NCBI RefSeq assembly: GCF_014467075.1
Contig: NZ_AP023027.1
Span: 1,077,001-1,141,000 of the forward strand
Origin: Anaerostipes caccae L1-92
GTDB lineage: Bacteria; Bacillota; Clostridia; Lachnospirales; Lachnospiraceae
Reading direction: 5' to 3'
DNA length: 64,000 bases
The notes below the pieces were generated by a model. That model ran no database searches, was not told where the DNA came from, and was given only the letters and a program-made list of their open reading frames with translations. Positions 1-7,658 of the stretch are shown here, in pieces (position 1 is the stretch's first letter; the number at the start of each line of letters is the position of its first letter). The position numbers and the translations under genes are program-made.

Positions 1-624
1 GGAAGAAGAACGGATTCCCATTTTGTCGTAATGGTCGCCGAAGGTGAAGCCTTCCCAGCCCTTTTCAACGATAAATGCGCTGATGCCATGAGTTCCGATA
101 TCCGGGGTAGTGACTGCAAACACTACATAAGTATCCGCCTTGTCGGCATTGGTGATAAAGATCTTGCCTCCGTTTAACACATAATGGTCGCCTTCAAGGA
201 CCGCGGTGGTCTCAGTGCCTCCCGCATCGCTGCCTGCATTTTGTTCCGTAAGGCCAAATGCACCGAGCTTTTCACCGGAAGCAAGAGGAACGAGATATTT
301 TTGTTTTTGCTCTTCAGTTCCGAAAGCGAAGATCGGATAACTTCCGAGAGAGACGTGTGCAGATAAAATAACGCCTGTGCCGCCGTCAACTCTGGAAAGT
401 TCCTCTACAGCAATGGCATAGCTCAAGACATCTGATCCTGCGCCTCCGTATTCTTTCGGATAAGGCAGTCCCATCATGCCCATTTTGGCAAACTTTTCAA
501 TGGCTTCGGTCGGAAATTCATTTTCTTTGTCCAAGAGGAAGGTGAGTGGTTTTACTTCGGTTTCTGCAAATTCCCTGACTTTCGCACGCAGGGCTTCATG
601 AGCTTCGGTTGTTTGAAATAACAT
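1..624 (-). CDS. Acyl-CoA dehydrogenase, N-terminal part (C-terminus beyond window)
   Basis: Only the first 208 residues are in the window; the frame is open to base 1. The product begins MLFQTTEAHEALRAK and shows the helical N-terminal domain of acyl-CoA dehydrogenases (MGLPYPKEYGGAGSDVLSYA) and the flavin/substrate loop LTEQNAGSDAGG, then LNGGKIFITNA. It should oxidise a short-chain acyl-CoA, passing electrons to an ETF. It is a paralogue of the complete gene at 51219-52361, with the same block order but clearly different sequence. The start ATG (624-622) has a purine-rich GGAGGC box upstream. Two direct repeats at 752-857 lie in its promoter region. Substrate cannot be told from this part; butyryl-CoA is likely. 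Confidence 0.9.
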   Translation of the reverse strand, partial: MLFQTTEAHEALRAKVREFAETEVKPLTFLLDKENEFPTEAIEKFAKMGMMGLPYPKEYGGAGSDVLSYAIAVEELSRVDGGTGVILSAHVSLGSYPIFAFGTEEQKQKYLVPLASGEKLGAFGLTEQNAGSDAGGTETTAVLEGDHYVLNGGKIFITNADKADTYVVFAVTTPDIGTHGISAFIVEKGWEGFTFGDHYDKMGIRSSS

Positions 625-751
625 ATAGAGCCTCCTTTGATTTAAATTTTTGTGAGGAAAACACCGTAATGAATGCCTTGCTGAAAGGCTCTTTAAAGAG
701 TGTGATCTCACGATAAGGTATTTAGAATACTATGATTGAAATATAAAAAAT

Positions 752-857
752 ATAAACTTGATTAAGTTGGTAAAGTATAAGTTGTTTCCAGTATATACCT
801 GAGATTGGCAGAAGTAAATAGGGTTGGGATAAACTTGATTAAGTTTGTGAAGTATAA
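752..857. promoter_or_regulatory. Two 29-bp direct repeats, operator-like, upstream of acyl-CoA dehydrogenase
   Basis: Near-identical 29-bp units lie at 752-780 and 829-857 (27/29 matches), 77 bp apart. Each contains the imperfect palindrome AACTTGATTAAGTT followed by AAGTATAA. They sit 128-233 bp upstream of the minus-strand acyl-CoA dehydrogenase start, so they may be tandem sites for a regulator of that gene. The regulator is not identified. Confidence 0.5.
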
Positions 858-897
858 CGAAAAAAAGAGAAAATAACTGTGAGTATTGACAGTAGCA

Positions 898-954
898 TTT
901 TCTGCATGATTTCCGTTCGGCTCTTAGAATGCCTCACTCCAATCATGCAGAAAA
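898..954 (+). repeat. Small hairpin element, copy 1 (plus orientation)
   Basis: A 57-bp unit with perfect 14-bp inverted arms, TTTTCTGCATGATT (898-911) and AATCATGCAGAAAA (941-954), around a 29-nt core starting TCCGT and ending CTCC. The same core occurs without change at 48385-48413 on the other strand, and related cores lie at 1978-2005 and 48269-48297, each with different but self-complementary arms. There is no T-run after the stem, so it is not a standard terminator. Confidence 0.75.
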
Positions 955-969
955 ACTACACCGTATTTC

Positions 970-1006
970 ATACCCTTCGGGTGGCGCGCTCTGCGCGATA
1001 AGGTAT
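970..1006 (+). repeat. GC-rich structured repeat, left copy (inverted partner at 2024-2061)
   Basis: A 37-nt unit that starts ATACCCTTCGGGT and ends GCGATAAGGTAT. Its ends (ATACC/GGTAT) pair with each other and the inside holds further short stems. An inverted relative lies at 2024-2061, so the two bracket the CRISPR array. An 11-nt fragment, CGATAAGGTAT, is also at 711-721. Confidence 0.6.
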
Positions 1007-1184
1007 ACTGATTTTCCAACCGATAAAATTGATAATTACATACAAACCGCAGAGGATAGCCATTTGAAGGGGTATTGGAGAAAAATGTGAAAAAATTGAT
1101 GACGGTTGGGAAATATTTAGAGAAACGTTGATTTTATCAGGAAAACTGGATATAATGAAATGGAAGAATGGCTTAAAAGCGTTG
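1007..1184 (+). promoter_or_regulatory. AT-rich CRISPR leader-like region
   Basis: This is 178 bp of AT-rich sequence directly before the first full repeat, with no convincing gene. The truncated last repeat and a terminator lie at the other end of the array, so the leader and promoter should be on this side. No exact promoter was assigned. Confidence 0.45.
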
Positions 1185-1782
1185 GATAAACAGTAACAAG
1201 AGTTGTATTGAAATTCTGAATTAACGGTGGCCACGTTGGTAACATCCTGATAAACAGTAACAAGAGTTGTATTGAAATTCCAAACCGCCGTCGTCCATCC
1301 GTGACGCACCATGATAAACAGTAACAAGAGTTGTATTGAAATTTCGAGGAGTCACTTTTTTCCCCGTAAGAGTAGAAAGATAAACAGTAACAAGAGTTGT
1401 ATTGAAATTTTTTGGAGTAATTGAAATCTTGGCCAGCCACAGCGATAAACAGTAACAAGAGTTGTATTGAAATTCTGAACCCGGAATCTTTATTTCCCCT
1501 GTGAGAGTAGATAAACAGTAACAAGAGTTGTATTGAAATTCACTTTAGAGATTTAGTTAAAAAAGGAGTATAAGATAAACAGTAACAAGAGTTGTATTGA
1601 AATATTAAGCCATCAATCCAATACTGCGGCTGAACGCCGGATAAACAGTAACAAGAGTTGTATTGAAATAATTGGATTTGTTTTGCCCAAGATATTTGTT
1701 TTTCGATAAACAGTAACAAGAGTTGTATTGAAATTTGATTGCAAGATCAAACCGTTTCATTACAGCCAGATAAACAGTAACA
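1185..1782 (+). CRISPR. CRISPR array: nine 30-bp repeats, one truncated repeat, nine spacers
   Basis: Full repeats start at 1185, 1249, 1313, 1379, 1444, 1510, 1574, 1640 and 1705. Each is 30 bp, starting GATAAACAGTAACAAGAG and ending TTGTATTGAAAT, with no mismatch among the nine. Spacers are 34-36 nt and all differ. The tenth repeat, at 1769, keeps only its first 14 bases. The ATTGAAAT end resembles the 8-nt handle of type I-B and some type III crRNAs, so transcription on the plus strand is likely. No cas gene is in the window: the left neighbour is a dehydrogenase and the right neighbour a molybdenum hydroxylase. Type assignment is inference from repeat length and end sequence. Confidence 0.96.
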
Positions 1783-1792
1783 GAAATAAGAT

Positions 1793-1850
1793 ATACCCTG
1801 ATAGTTAGGCAAAGAAAAGGAGTCAATGTCTAACTGCCAGGGTATTTTTC
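1793..1850 (+). terminator. Terminator at the end of the CRISPR array
   Basis: Stem arms ATACCCTGATAGTTAG (1793-1808) and CTAACTGCCAGGGTAT (1830-1845) match at 14 of 16 positions, with a 21-nt loop, and are followed by TTTTTC. It starts 11 nt after the truncated last repeat, which supports plus-strand transcription of the array. Confidence 0.75.
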
Positions 1851-1962
1851 TGTATGTCATGACATTTTGACCAGTTTTACGACTTGCTGCCTCAGAGATG
1901 TAAGATTTTCTAACATTCAGCAAAGTCTCTGCGGCGGCCCATTTGGAACTATCTAACGATAG

Positions 1963-2020
1963 TTTTTTAGCACTATTGGAGGAACGCATTTCAAAGCGTG
2001 ACGGAAATAGTGCTAAAAAA
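1963..2020 (-). repeat. Small hairpin element, copy 2 (minus orientation)
   Basis: Perfect 15-bp arms, TTTTTTAGCACTATT (1963-1977) and AATAGTGCTAAAAAA (2006-2020), enclose a 28-nt core. Read on the minus strand, the core begins TCCGT, contains GAAATGC and ends CTCC, so it belongs to the family at 898-954. The arms differ from those of copy 1 but are complementary to each other. The stretch between it and the CRISPR terminator (1851-1962) shows nothing I can name. Confidence 0.7.
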
Positions 2021-2023
2021 CCC

Positions 2024-2061
2024 ATACCTTATCGCACATAGCGCTCCTACCCGGAGGGTAT
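2024..2061 (-). repeat. GC-rich structured repeat, right copy
   Basis: A 38-nt inverted relative of 970-1006. The reverse complement runs from ATACCCTCCGGGTAGG to GCGATAAGGTAT, with about 80% identity to the left copy and a one-base length difference. It follows hairpin copy 2 directly, as the left copy follows hairpin copy 1. The order hairpin-then-GC-repeat is therefore the same on both sides of the array. Confidence 0.6.
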
Positions 2062-2220
2062 AAATTTATCTAGTTTTTGTATACATCTGGTTTTTCTCAA
2101 AAAACTCTTTCGCTCTTTCTTATTTCTATGTTACAGTATAAATTAGTGTTTTCTGTCCGGAAACGAAAAATTGTGTCGGGCAGGGAGTGATTTTAACGAA
2201 TGACGATGGAGGAGATTGAA

Positions 2221-2985
2221 TTGGTAACGATAGCAAATTATTTAAGGCCGGAAAGTCTTTCAGAGGCATATGAGCTGAACCAAAAGAAGGCTAACCGGGT
2301 CCTTGGGGGGATGATGTGGCTGAGACTTTGTTCCCCGCGCATACAAAATGCCATTGATTTGTCCGGACTTGATTTAGACTACATTAAGGAAACAGAAGAA
2401 GCATTTGAAATCGGGGCTATGTGTTCCCTGAGGAGCCTGGAAACTCATCCGGGGCTGGAGACTTATTTTAGAGGAGCCATAAAGGAAAGCGTGCGGCATA
2501 TCGTGGGTGTTCAGTTCAGGAATCAGGCCACAGTAGGCGGAAGTATTTACGGAAGATTTGGGTTTTCTGATGTGCTGACCTGTCTGCTGGCCCTCGACAC
2601 GGAAGTGGTGCTGGTTCATGCAGGGAAAATGACTTTGGCTGAATTTGCTGACAGGAAACGTGACCGTGATATCTTAGAGAAGATCATCATTAAAAAAGAT
2701 GGGCGCAGAGTCGTTTATCTGTCCCAGAGGGCGACAAAGACCGATTTCCCTGTGGCTGCATGTGCTGTATCTAAAAAGGAAGATACATGGTATGTCTCCG
2801 TTGGAGCAAGGCCGGCGAAGGCTGAGCTTGCTGTGATCCATGGAGAACCGGCAGAGACTTTGGGCGAAAAGGCAGTCGCTGACATGAAATTTGGAAGCAA
2901 TATGAGAGGCAGCGCTGAATACCGGGAAGCGATCGCAAAAGTTCTCGTAAGGCGTGCCGCAAATGCTGTATTGGAGGAGTCATAG
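2221..2985 (+). CDS. Molybdenum hydroxylase FAD-binding subunit (xanthine dehydrogenase family, medium subunit)
   Basis: This is the FAD subunit of a three-part molybdenum hydroxylase; it passes electrons from the Fe-S subunit to an acceptor such as NAD. The family's opening (YLRPESLSEAYELNQKKANRVLGG), the FAD loop (VGVQFRNQATVGGSIYGRFGFSDV) and a C-terminal cluster are present; about 254 residues is usual. I place the start at TTG 2221, because GGAGGAG at 2208-2214 is 6 nt upstream and homologues begin at this point. An ATG at 2200 in the same frame would add seven residues but has a poorer ribosome site. It is the first gene of a three-gene operon; the stop is 2 nt before the next ATG. Confidence 0.88.
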   Translation: MVTIANYLRPESLSEAYELNQKKANRVLGGMMWLRLCSPRIQNAIDLSGLDLDYIKETEEAFEIGAMCSLRSLETHPGLETYFRGAIKESVRHIVGVQFRNQATVGGSIYGRFGFSDVLTCLLALDTEVVLVHAGKMTLAEFADRKRDRDILEKIIIKKDGRRVVYLSQRATKTDFPVAACAVSKKEDTWYVSVGARPAKAELAVIHGEPAETLGEKAVADMKFGSNMRGSAEYREAIAKVLVRRAANAVLEES

Positions 2986-2987
2986 GG

Positions 2988-3446
2988 ATGGAAGTGAAAT
3001 TTCAGTTAAACGGAAAGCCGGCGGCAGCTGATATAGAGCCGGACTGTATGCTGCTGGATTTATTGAGAGATATGGGATGTTACAGCGTCAAACGGGGTTG
3101 CGATACAACCAACTGCGGCCTGTGTACCGTCTTGGTGAATGGAAAGCCGAGCCTTTCCTGCGCCATGCCGGCAGCCAGGGCAGAAGGAAAAGAAATCGTT
3201 ACGTTAGAAGGACTTCAGGAAGAGGCAGAAGATTTTGGAAGGTTTCTCGCAAAAGAAGGAGCAGAACAGTGCGGGTACTGTTCTCCGGGATTTATTATGA
3301 ACGTGATTGCGATGATGAGAGAATTAAAAGATCCATCTATTGAGGAAATAAAAGAGTATCTGGCAGGGAACCTCTGCCGGTGTTCCGGATATGAAGGCCA
3401 GATGCGAGCCATTCAAAATTACATGAAAGAAAAAGGAGGACAGTAA
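2988..3446 (+). CDS. Molybdenum hydroxylase [2Fe-2S] subunit (xanthine dehydrogenase family, small subunit)
   Basis: This small electron-transfer subunit carries two [2Fe-2S] clusters. The plant-ferredoxin-type cluster is seen as Cys38, Cys43, Cys46 and Cys58 (RGCDTTNCGLCTV...SC), and the second as Cys95, Cys98, Cys130 and Cys132 (QCGYCSPGF and GNLCRCSGY). At 152 residues it has the usual length. It is 2 nt after the FAD subunit and 1 nt before the large subunit, so the three are surely co-translated. The family includes xanthine, nicotinate, CO and aldehyde hydroxylases; the small subunit does not tell them apart. Confidence 0.95.
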   Translation: MEVKFQLNGKPAAADIEPDCMLLDLLRDMGCYSVKRGCDTTNCGLCTVLVNGKPSLSCAMPAARAEGKEIVTLEGLQEEAEDFGRFLAKEGAEQCGYCSPGFIMNVIAMMRELKDPSIEEIKEYLAGNLCRCSGYEGQMRAIQNYMKEKGGQ

Positions 3447-3447
3447 C

Positions 3448-5724
3448 ATGAATTCAGTCAATACTTCTGTCCCAAAAGTAGATTCCATGGCATTGGTGAC
3501 CGGAAAACCCGTCTATACAGATGATCTGGCGCCGAAAGACTGCCTGATCGTCAAGGTTTTAAGAAGTCCCCATGCCCATGCTAAAATCAAGAAAATAGAA
3601 ACGGAAAGAGCACTGAAAATTCCGGGAATTGAGTGTGTTTTGACTCATGAAGACTGCCCGGACAAGAGATTTACTATGGCCGGACAGACTTACCCGGAGC
3701 CGAGTCCCTATGACCGCAGGATCTTAGATGATAGGGTGCGTTTTGTCGGAGATGCGGTGGCAGTGATTGCCGGTGTCTCTGAAAAAGCAGTGGCAAAGGC
3801 TATGAAGCTTGTAAAAGTAGATTATGAAGTGCTGGAGCCGGTCCTTGATTTCAGGAAAGCGAAAGATCATGAGATCCTGGTGCATCCGGAAGAAAACTGG
3901 AAAGCTCTCTGTGAAGTTGGGGCGGACAATCAGAGAAATCTCTGTGCCCACAATGAGACACAGGAAGGCGACATAGACCAGGTGCTGAAGGATTGTAAAT
4001 ATTACGTAGAGGAGACTTATCACACAAAAGCAAACCAGCAGGCTATGATGGAAAACTTCTGTACGTTTACACATATGGACGCATACGGAAGGCTCAATGT
4101 GGTGTCTTCCACGCAGGTCACTTTCCATGTGAGAAGGATTCTGGCACATGCCTTAGATATTCCAAAATCAAAGATCCGTGTAGTAAAGCCAAGGATCGGA
4201 GGAGGCTTTGGGGCGAAGCAGACGATAGTCACGGAAGTATATCCGGCGTTGGTGACCATGAAGACAGGGAAGCCTGCAAAGATCGTCTACACAAGAGAAG
4301 AATCTTTCATCGCATCCAGTCCGCGGCATGAGATGGAAGTCACTGTGCGCATTGGTGCAGATGAAAATGGAATTATCAAAGGAATCGATGTATATACTCT
4401 GTCAAACACGGGGGCATACGGAGAGCATGGCCCAACGACCGTTGGGCTTTCCGGCCATAAATCCATTCCTCTGTACGGAAAGGCAGAAGCATTCCGCTTT
4501 GCCTACGATGTAGTCTATACCAATGTCATGTCTGCGGGGGCTTATCGGGGATACGGAGCTACTCAGGGTATTTTTGCCGTAGAATCCGCAGTAAATGAAC
4601 TGGCTCACAAGATGGGCATGGACCCGGTGAAGTTAAAAGAACTGAACATGGTGAAGGAAGGCCAGAAGATGCCTGCTTACTATGGTGAGACAGCAACAAG
4701 CTGTGCTCTGGACAAGTGTGTGGAGCGGGTGAAAGCGATGATCTCATGGGATGAGAAATATCCAAGAAAAGACATGGGAAACGGAAAAGTCAGGGGTGTC
4801 GGTCTGGCATTAGCTATGCAGGGCTCCGGTATTTCCAATGTGGACACAGCTGCGGTTACAATCAAAGTCAACGATGACGGATTTTACAGTTTGGTCATCG
4901 GGGCATCTGACATGGGAACCGGATGCGATACGATCCTTGCCCAGATGGCAGCAGACTGTCTGGATTGTGATATGGATCAGATCATTGTCCACGGAGTGGA
5001 TACGGACGTATCTCCGTATGATACAGGCTCCTACGCATCCAGTACAACCTATGTGACCGGAATGGCTGTGGTCAAGACTTGTGAGGTCTTGAAAGAAAAG
5101 ATTCTTAAAAAAGGTGCCCAGTACATTTCTTGTCCTAAGGAAGAAGTGGAATTTGACGGAAAGAGAGTGTTCCATCCGGAAAGCGGAAAAGAAATATCAT
5201 TAAAAGAGATCGGCAATCAGGTGATGTGCGGAAATGAGGAAGCGCTTCAGGCAAGCGAATCCCATTATTCCCCGACTTCTCCGCCTCCTTTTATGGCAGG
5301 TTCCGCAGAAGTGGAAGTGGATTTGGAGACTGGAGCAGTGGAGCTGATTGATTTCGCGGCTGTGGTGGACTGTGGAACTGTCATTAATCCGAATCTTGCA
5401 AGAGTCCAGACCGAAGGAGGCATTGCTCAGGGAATCGGAATGGCTTTGTATGAAGAAATCCTTTACAATGACAAAGGGAAGACATCGGCCAACTCTTTTA
5501 TGCAGTACAAGATTCCTACAAGACAGGACATCGGAAATATCCGGGTAGAATTCCAGAGCAGCTACGAGCCGACAGGACCTTTTGGGGCAAAATCCATCGG
5601 AGAAATTGTCATTAATACCCCGAATCCGGCAATCGCTGAGGCAGTATACAATGCGTCGGGAGTGCGTGTGAGAGAACTGCCGATTACAGCAGAGAAGATC
5701 TACATGGGGATGAAAGAAAAATAA
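3448..5724 (+). CDS. Molybdenum hydroxylase large subunit (molybdopterin-binding, xanthine dehydrogenase family)
   Basis: This 758-residue catalytic subunit binds the molybdenum-pterin cofactor. The start (VDSMALVTGKPVYTDDL) is typical of the family. Cofactor-binding segments include RIGGGFGAKQ, SAGAYRGYGATQG, and QGSGISNVDTA, and the catalytic Glu is in GAKSIGEIV near the end. Only purine-type or heterocycle hydroxylation can be inferred; the neighbours (CRISPR array and a deoC operon) give no purine context. The gene is followed by a terminator at 5744-5790. No maturation factor (XdhC-like) is present nearby, so cofactor insertion must be coded elsewhere. Confidence 0.93.
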   Translation: MNSVNTSVPKVDSMALVTGKPVYTDDLAPKDCLIVKVLRSPHAHAKIKKIETERALKIPGIECVLTHEDCPDKRFTMAGQTYPEPSPYDRRILDDRVRFVGDAVAVIAGVSEKAVAKAMKLVKVDYEVLEPVLDFRKAKDHEILVHPEENWKALCEVGADNQRNLCAHNETQEGDIDQVLKDCKYYVEETYHTKANQQAMMENFCTFTHMDAYGRLNVVSSTQVTFHVRRILAHALDIPKSKIRVVKPRIGGGFGAKQTIVTEVYPALVTMKTGKPAKIVYTREESFIASSPRHEMEVTVRIGADENGIIKGIDVYTLSNTGAYGEHGPTTVGLSGHKSIPLYGKAEAFRFAYDVVYTNVMSAGAYRGYGATQGIFAVESAVNELAHKMGMDPVKLKELNMVKEGQKMPAYYGETATSCALDKCVERVKAMISWDEKYPRKDMGNGKVRGVGLALAMQGSGISNVDTAAVTIKVNDDGFYSLVIGASDMGTGCDTILAQMAADCLDCDMDQIIVHGVDTDVSPYDTGSYASSTTYVTGMAVVKTCEVLKEKILKKGAQYISCPKEEVEFDGKRVFHPESGKEISLKEIGNQVMCGNEEALQASESHYSPTSPPPFMAGSAEVEVDLETGAVELIDFAAVVDCGTVINPNLARVQTEGGIAQGIGMALYEEILYNDKGKTSANSFMQYKIPTRQDIGNIRVEFQSSYEPTGPFGAKSIGEIVINTPNPAIAEAVYNASGVRVRELPITAEKIYMGMKEK

Positions 5725-5743
5725 AAAACTGAAAATATTTTAT

Positions 5744-5790
5744 AAAAGAAGAGTCTGTGAGAGAAAATCTTTCCAGATTCTTCTTTGTTT
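5744..5790 (+). terminator. Terminator after the molybdenum hydroxylase operon
   Basis: Arms AAAGAAGAGTCTG (to 5757) and CAGATTCTTCTTT (5774-5786) pair around a 16-nt loop with one mismatch, and are followed by a T-rich tract (GTTTTATT). Confidence 0.75.
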
Positions 5791-5854
5791 TATTAGAGGA
5801 TACAGCGCTTACGAAAACTTTTGTTTACTTTTGTTCTGTTATGTATTGCTTTTG

Positions 5855-5875
5855 TATATTACCTGTGGTAATATA
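5855..5875. promoter_or_regulatory. Operator-like palindrome before deoC
   Basis: TATATTACC (5855-5863), TGT, GGTAATATA (5867-5875): a perfect 9-bp inverted repeat 60 bp upstream of deoC. Two GTAAACGAA words follow at about 5892 and 5911, and TTGTTTAC words lie upstream at about 5820. They may be binding sites for the DeoR-type regulator coded at 7659-8417. Confidence 0.5.
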
Positions 5876-5934
5876 AGGTCATAAACACAAGTAAACGAAG
5901 TATAACGCAGGTAAACGAAATGGAGGGTGCAGAG

Positions 5935-6606
5935 ATGAAGATCACGGCAGAACAGTTGGCAGGTATGGTGGATCACACGAATTTAAAGGCATTTGCAGAC
6001 AGAGCAATGTTTGAAAAGCTTTGCGGCGAGGCGAAAGAGTACCGGTTCAAGATGGTAGCGATCAATCCGGCACAGATCAGTCTGTGCAAAGAACTGTTGG
6101 ATGGAAGCCCGGTGCATGTGGGTGCAGCCATTGGATTTCCTCTCGGGCAGACCACACTTGAGTGCAAAGTCTTCGAGACCAAAGATGCCATAGAAAAGGG
6201 AGCCGATGAGATTGACTATGTGATCAACGTGGCGGAAGTAAAAAACAACAATTATGAGTACATAAAAGAAGAGATGGAGCAGATCGTGGCTGTCTGCAGA
6301 AAAGCAGGTGTTATCAGCAAAGTGATCTTTGAAAACTGTTATCTCACCGATGAAGAAAAAAGAAAAGTCGCTGAAATCGCAAAGGAAGTGAAGCCGGACT
6401 TCATTAAAACGTCCACGGGCTTTGGAACCGGAGGAGCCACAGTGGAAGACGTGAGGCTGATGAAATCTGTCGTGGGCGATACAGTGAAAGTAAAAGCCGC
6501 GGGAGGCATCAGAGATCTGAAAACTGCCCTGGATATGATAGAAGCCGGAGCTGAGAGACTCGGAACGAGTGCAGGTGTTGAGATTGTAAAAGAGATGCAG
6601 GAATAA
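5935..6606 (+). CDS. deoC: Deoxyribose-phosphate aldolase (first of two copies)
   Basis: DeoC splits 2-deoxyribose 5-phosphate into glyceraldehyde 3-phosphate and acetaldehyde by a Schiff-base class I mechanism. The signature strings [38 protein letters not shown] (with Lys158 as Schiff-base residue) and VKAAGGIRD are in the usual order over 223 residues. ATG 5935 is chosen because GGAGGG lies 7 nt upstream; an ATG at 5920 in the same frame lies before that site. It leads a cluster with a dehydrogenase and a DeoR regulator. A second, distinct deoC is at 42062-42718, so this copy may serve one sugar route and not nucleoside salvage. Confidence 0.95.
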   Translation: MKITAEQLAGMVDHTNLKAFADRAMFEKLCGEAKEYRFKMVAINPAQISLCKELLDGSPVHVGAAIGFPLGQTTLECKVFETKDAIEKGADEIDYVINVAEVKNNNYEYIKEEMEQIVAVCRKAGVISKVIFENCYLTDEEKRKVAEIAKEVKPDFIKTSTGFGTGGATVEDVRLMKSVVGDTVKVKAAGGIRDLKTALDMIEAGAERLGTSAGVEIVKEMQE

Positions 6607-6621
6607 GGGGAGGAAAATAAG

Positions 6622-7635
6622 ATGAGAGAAGTCAAAGTATGTCTGATCGGCTCCGGAAGGGCAGGTATGGTCCACGCACATAATTTCACAGGAAGCGTTC
6701 CTAATGCAAGGATTATCGCAGTCTGTGACCCGGTAGAGGAAACGGCAAAAAATGCGGCAGAAGAGCTGGGCATTGAACAGTATTATACAGATTACAGAGA
6801 TGTCCTGAAAAATGACGAGATCAATGCGGTCTATATTGTGACGCCAACCAAGTACCACAAAGAGATCGCAGTGGCCGCAGCCCAGGCAAAGAAGCACATT
6901 TTCTGTGAAAAGCCTATGGCTATGAACGAGGAAGAATGTGACGAGATGATCAGAGCCGCCGATGAAAATAATGTAAAGCTGCAGATTGGATTTATGCGCC
7001 GTTTCGACGAGAGCTTCCAGGAAGCAAAACGGATGATCGCAGAAGGGGAGATCGGGGAGATTGTCTTAGTGAAATCTCATTCCAGAGGGCCTAGTAAACC
7101 AAAGGAGTGGATGTACGATATTAAAAAGAGCAACGGACCTTTGGCAGAGGTCAGCAGCCATGATATTGACACGGTCCGCTGGTTCGCGGAAAGTGAACTT
7201 GAGAGCGTTTACGCCATAGGAGGGAATTTCCGAAACAAAGAGATTGCCGAACAGTACCCGGATTTCTATGACAATGTCATCATGACCGGTGAGTTTGCCA
7301 ATGGAATTCATGCCTGCGTGGAAGGCGCCCAGTATGTTCAGTATGGATATGACGCCAGGGTAGAAATTCTGGGGACAAAAGGAGTCATCTGTCTCGGAGA
7401 TATCCATGAAAAGAAGATCCTTACCTGTACTCCGAATCATGAGTTAAAACGTCCGACTACAAGAAGCTGGAAGTTCTTGTTTAAAGACGCCTACTTGGCC
7501 GAGGACCGAAGCTTTATCCGCGCTATCTTAAATGATACTCCGGTAGAGTGCAGCGGCCTTGACGGAAAGATGGCAGTAAGGATCGTAAAAGCAGGAAATG
7601 AATCCATCGTAAACAAAAAGATCGTGAAATTATAA
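6622..7635 (+). CDS. Gfo/Idh/MocA-family oxidoreductase (inositol-dehydrogenase-like)
   Basis: This 337-residue NAD(P)-dependent sugar or polyol dehydrogenase has an N-terminal Rossmann fold with GSGRAGMVHAHN and the EKP motif (FCEKPMAMNEEE) that binds the nicotinamide. The C-terminal domain carries the catalytic strand SSHDIDTVRWF. It lies 15 nt after deoC and 23 nt before the DeoR gene, so it is in the same operon. It is related to, but not the same as, the iolG-like gene at 59608. The substrate could be an inositol or a sugar acid; the link with DeoC suggests a route ending in a deoxy-sugar phosphate. Confidence 0.9.
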   Translation: MREVKVCLIGSGRAGMVHAHNFTGSVPNARIIAVCDPVEETAKNAAEELGIEQYYTDYRDVLKNDEINAVYIVTPTKYHKEIAVAAAQAKKHIFCEKPMAMNEEECDEMIRAADENNVKLQIGFMRRFDESFQEAKRMIAEGEIGEIVLVKSHSRGPSKPKEWMYDIKKSNGPLAEVSSHDIDTVRWFAESELESVYAIGGNFRNKEIAEQYPDFYDNVIMTGEFANGIHACVEGAQYVQYGYDARVEILGTKGVICLGDIHEKKILTCTPNHELKRPTTRSWKFLFKDAYLAEDRSFIRAILNDTPVECSGLDGKMAVRIVKAGNESIVNKKIVKL

Positions 7636-7658
7636 GAAGAGACTGACAGGAGGACCGT

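Noticed and set aside
898..954. Hairpin elements as rho-independent terminators
   Set aside because: No T-run follows the stems, the 28-29-nt loop is too long, and the loop sequence is conserved, which terminators do not need.
1185..1782. Firm assignment of the array to type I-B
   Set aside because: There are no cas genes to support it; repeat length and end sequence alone also fit type III and others.
968..1826. Several minus-strand reading frames of 73-135 residues across the CRISPR array
   Set aside because: They contain the translated repeat (FQYNSCYCLS) again and again, so they are a by-product of the array and not genes.
1747..2025. Minus-strand 92-residue frame next to the array (MGFLALFPSRFEMRSSNS...)
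   Set aside because: It runs through the hairpin element, the CRISPR terminator and the truncated repeat, and has no ribosome site. A decayed gene fragment in its middle cannot be fully excluded.
5983..6897. 304-residue minus-strand frame opposite deoC and the dehydrogenase gene
   Set aside because: Antisense shadow: Cys/His/Phe-rich composition, no ribosome site, and it covers two well-supported genes on the other strand.
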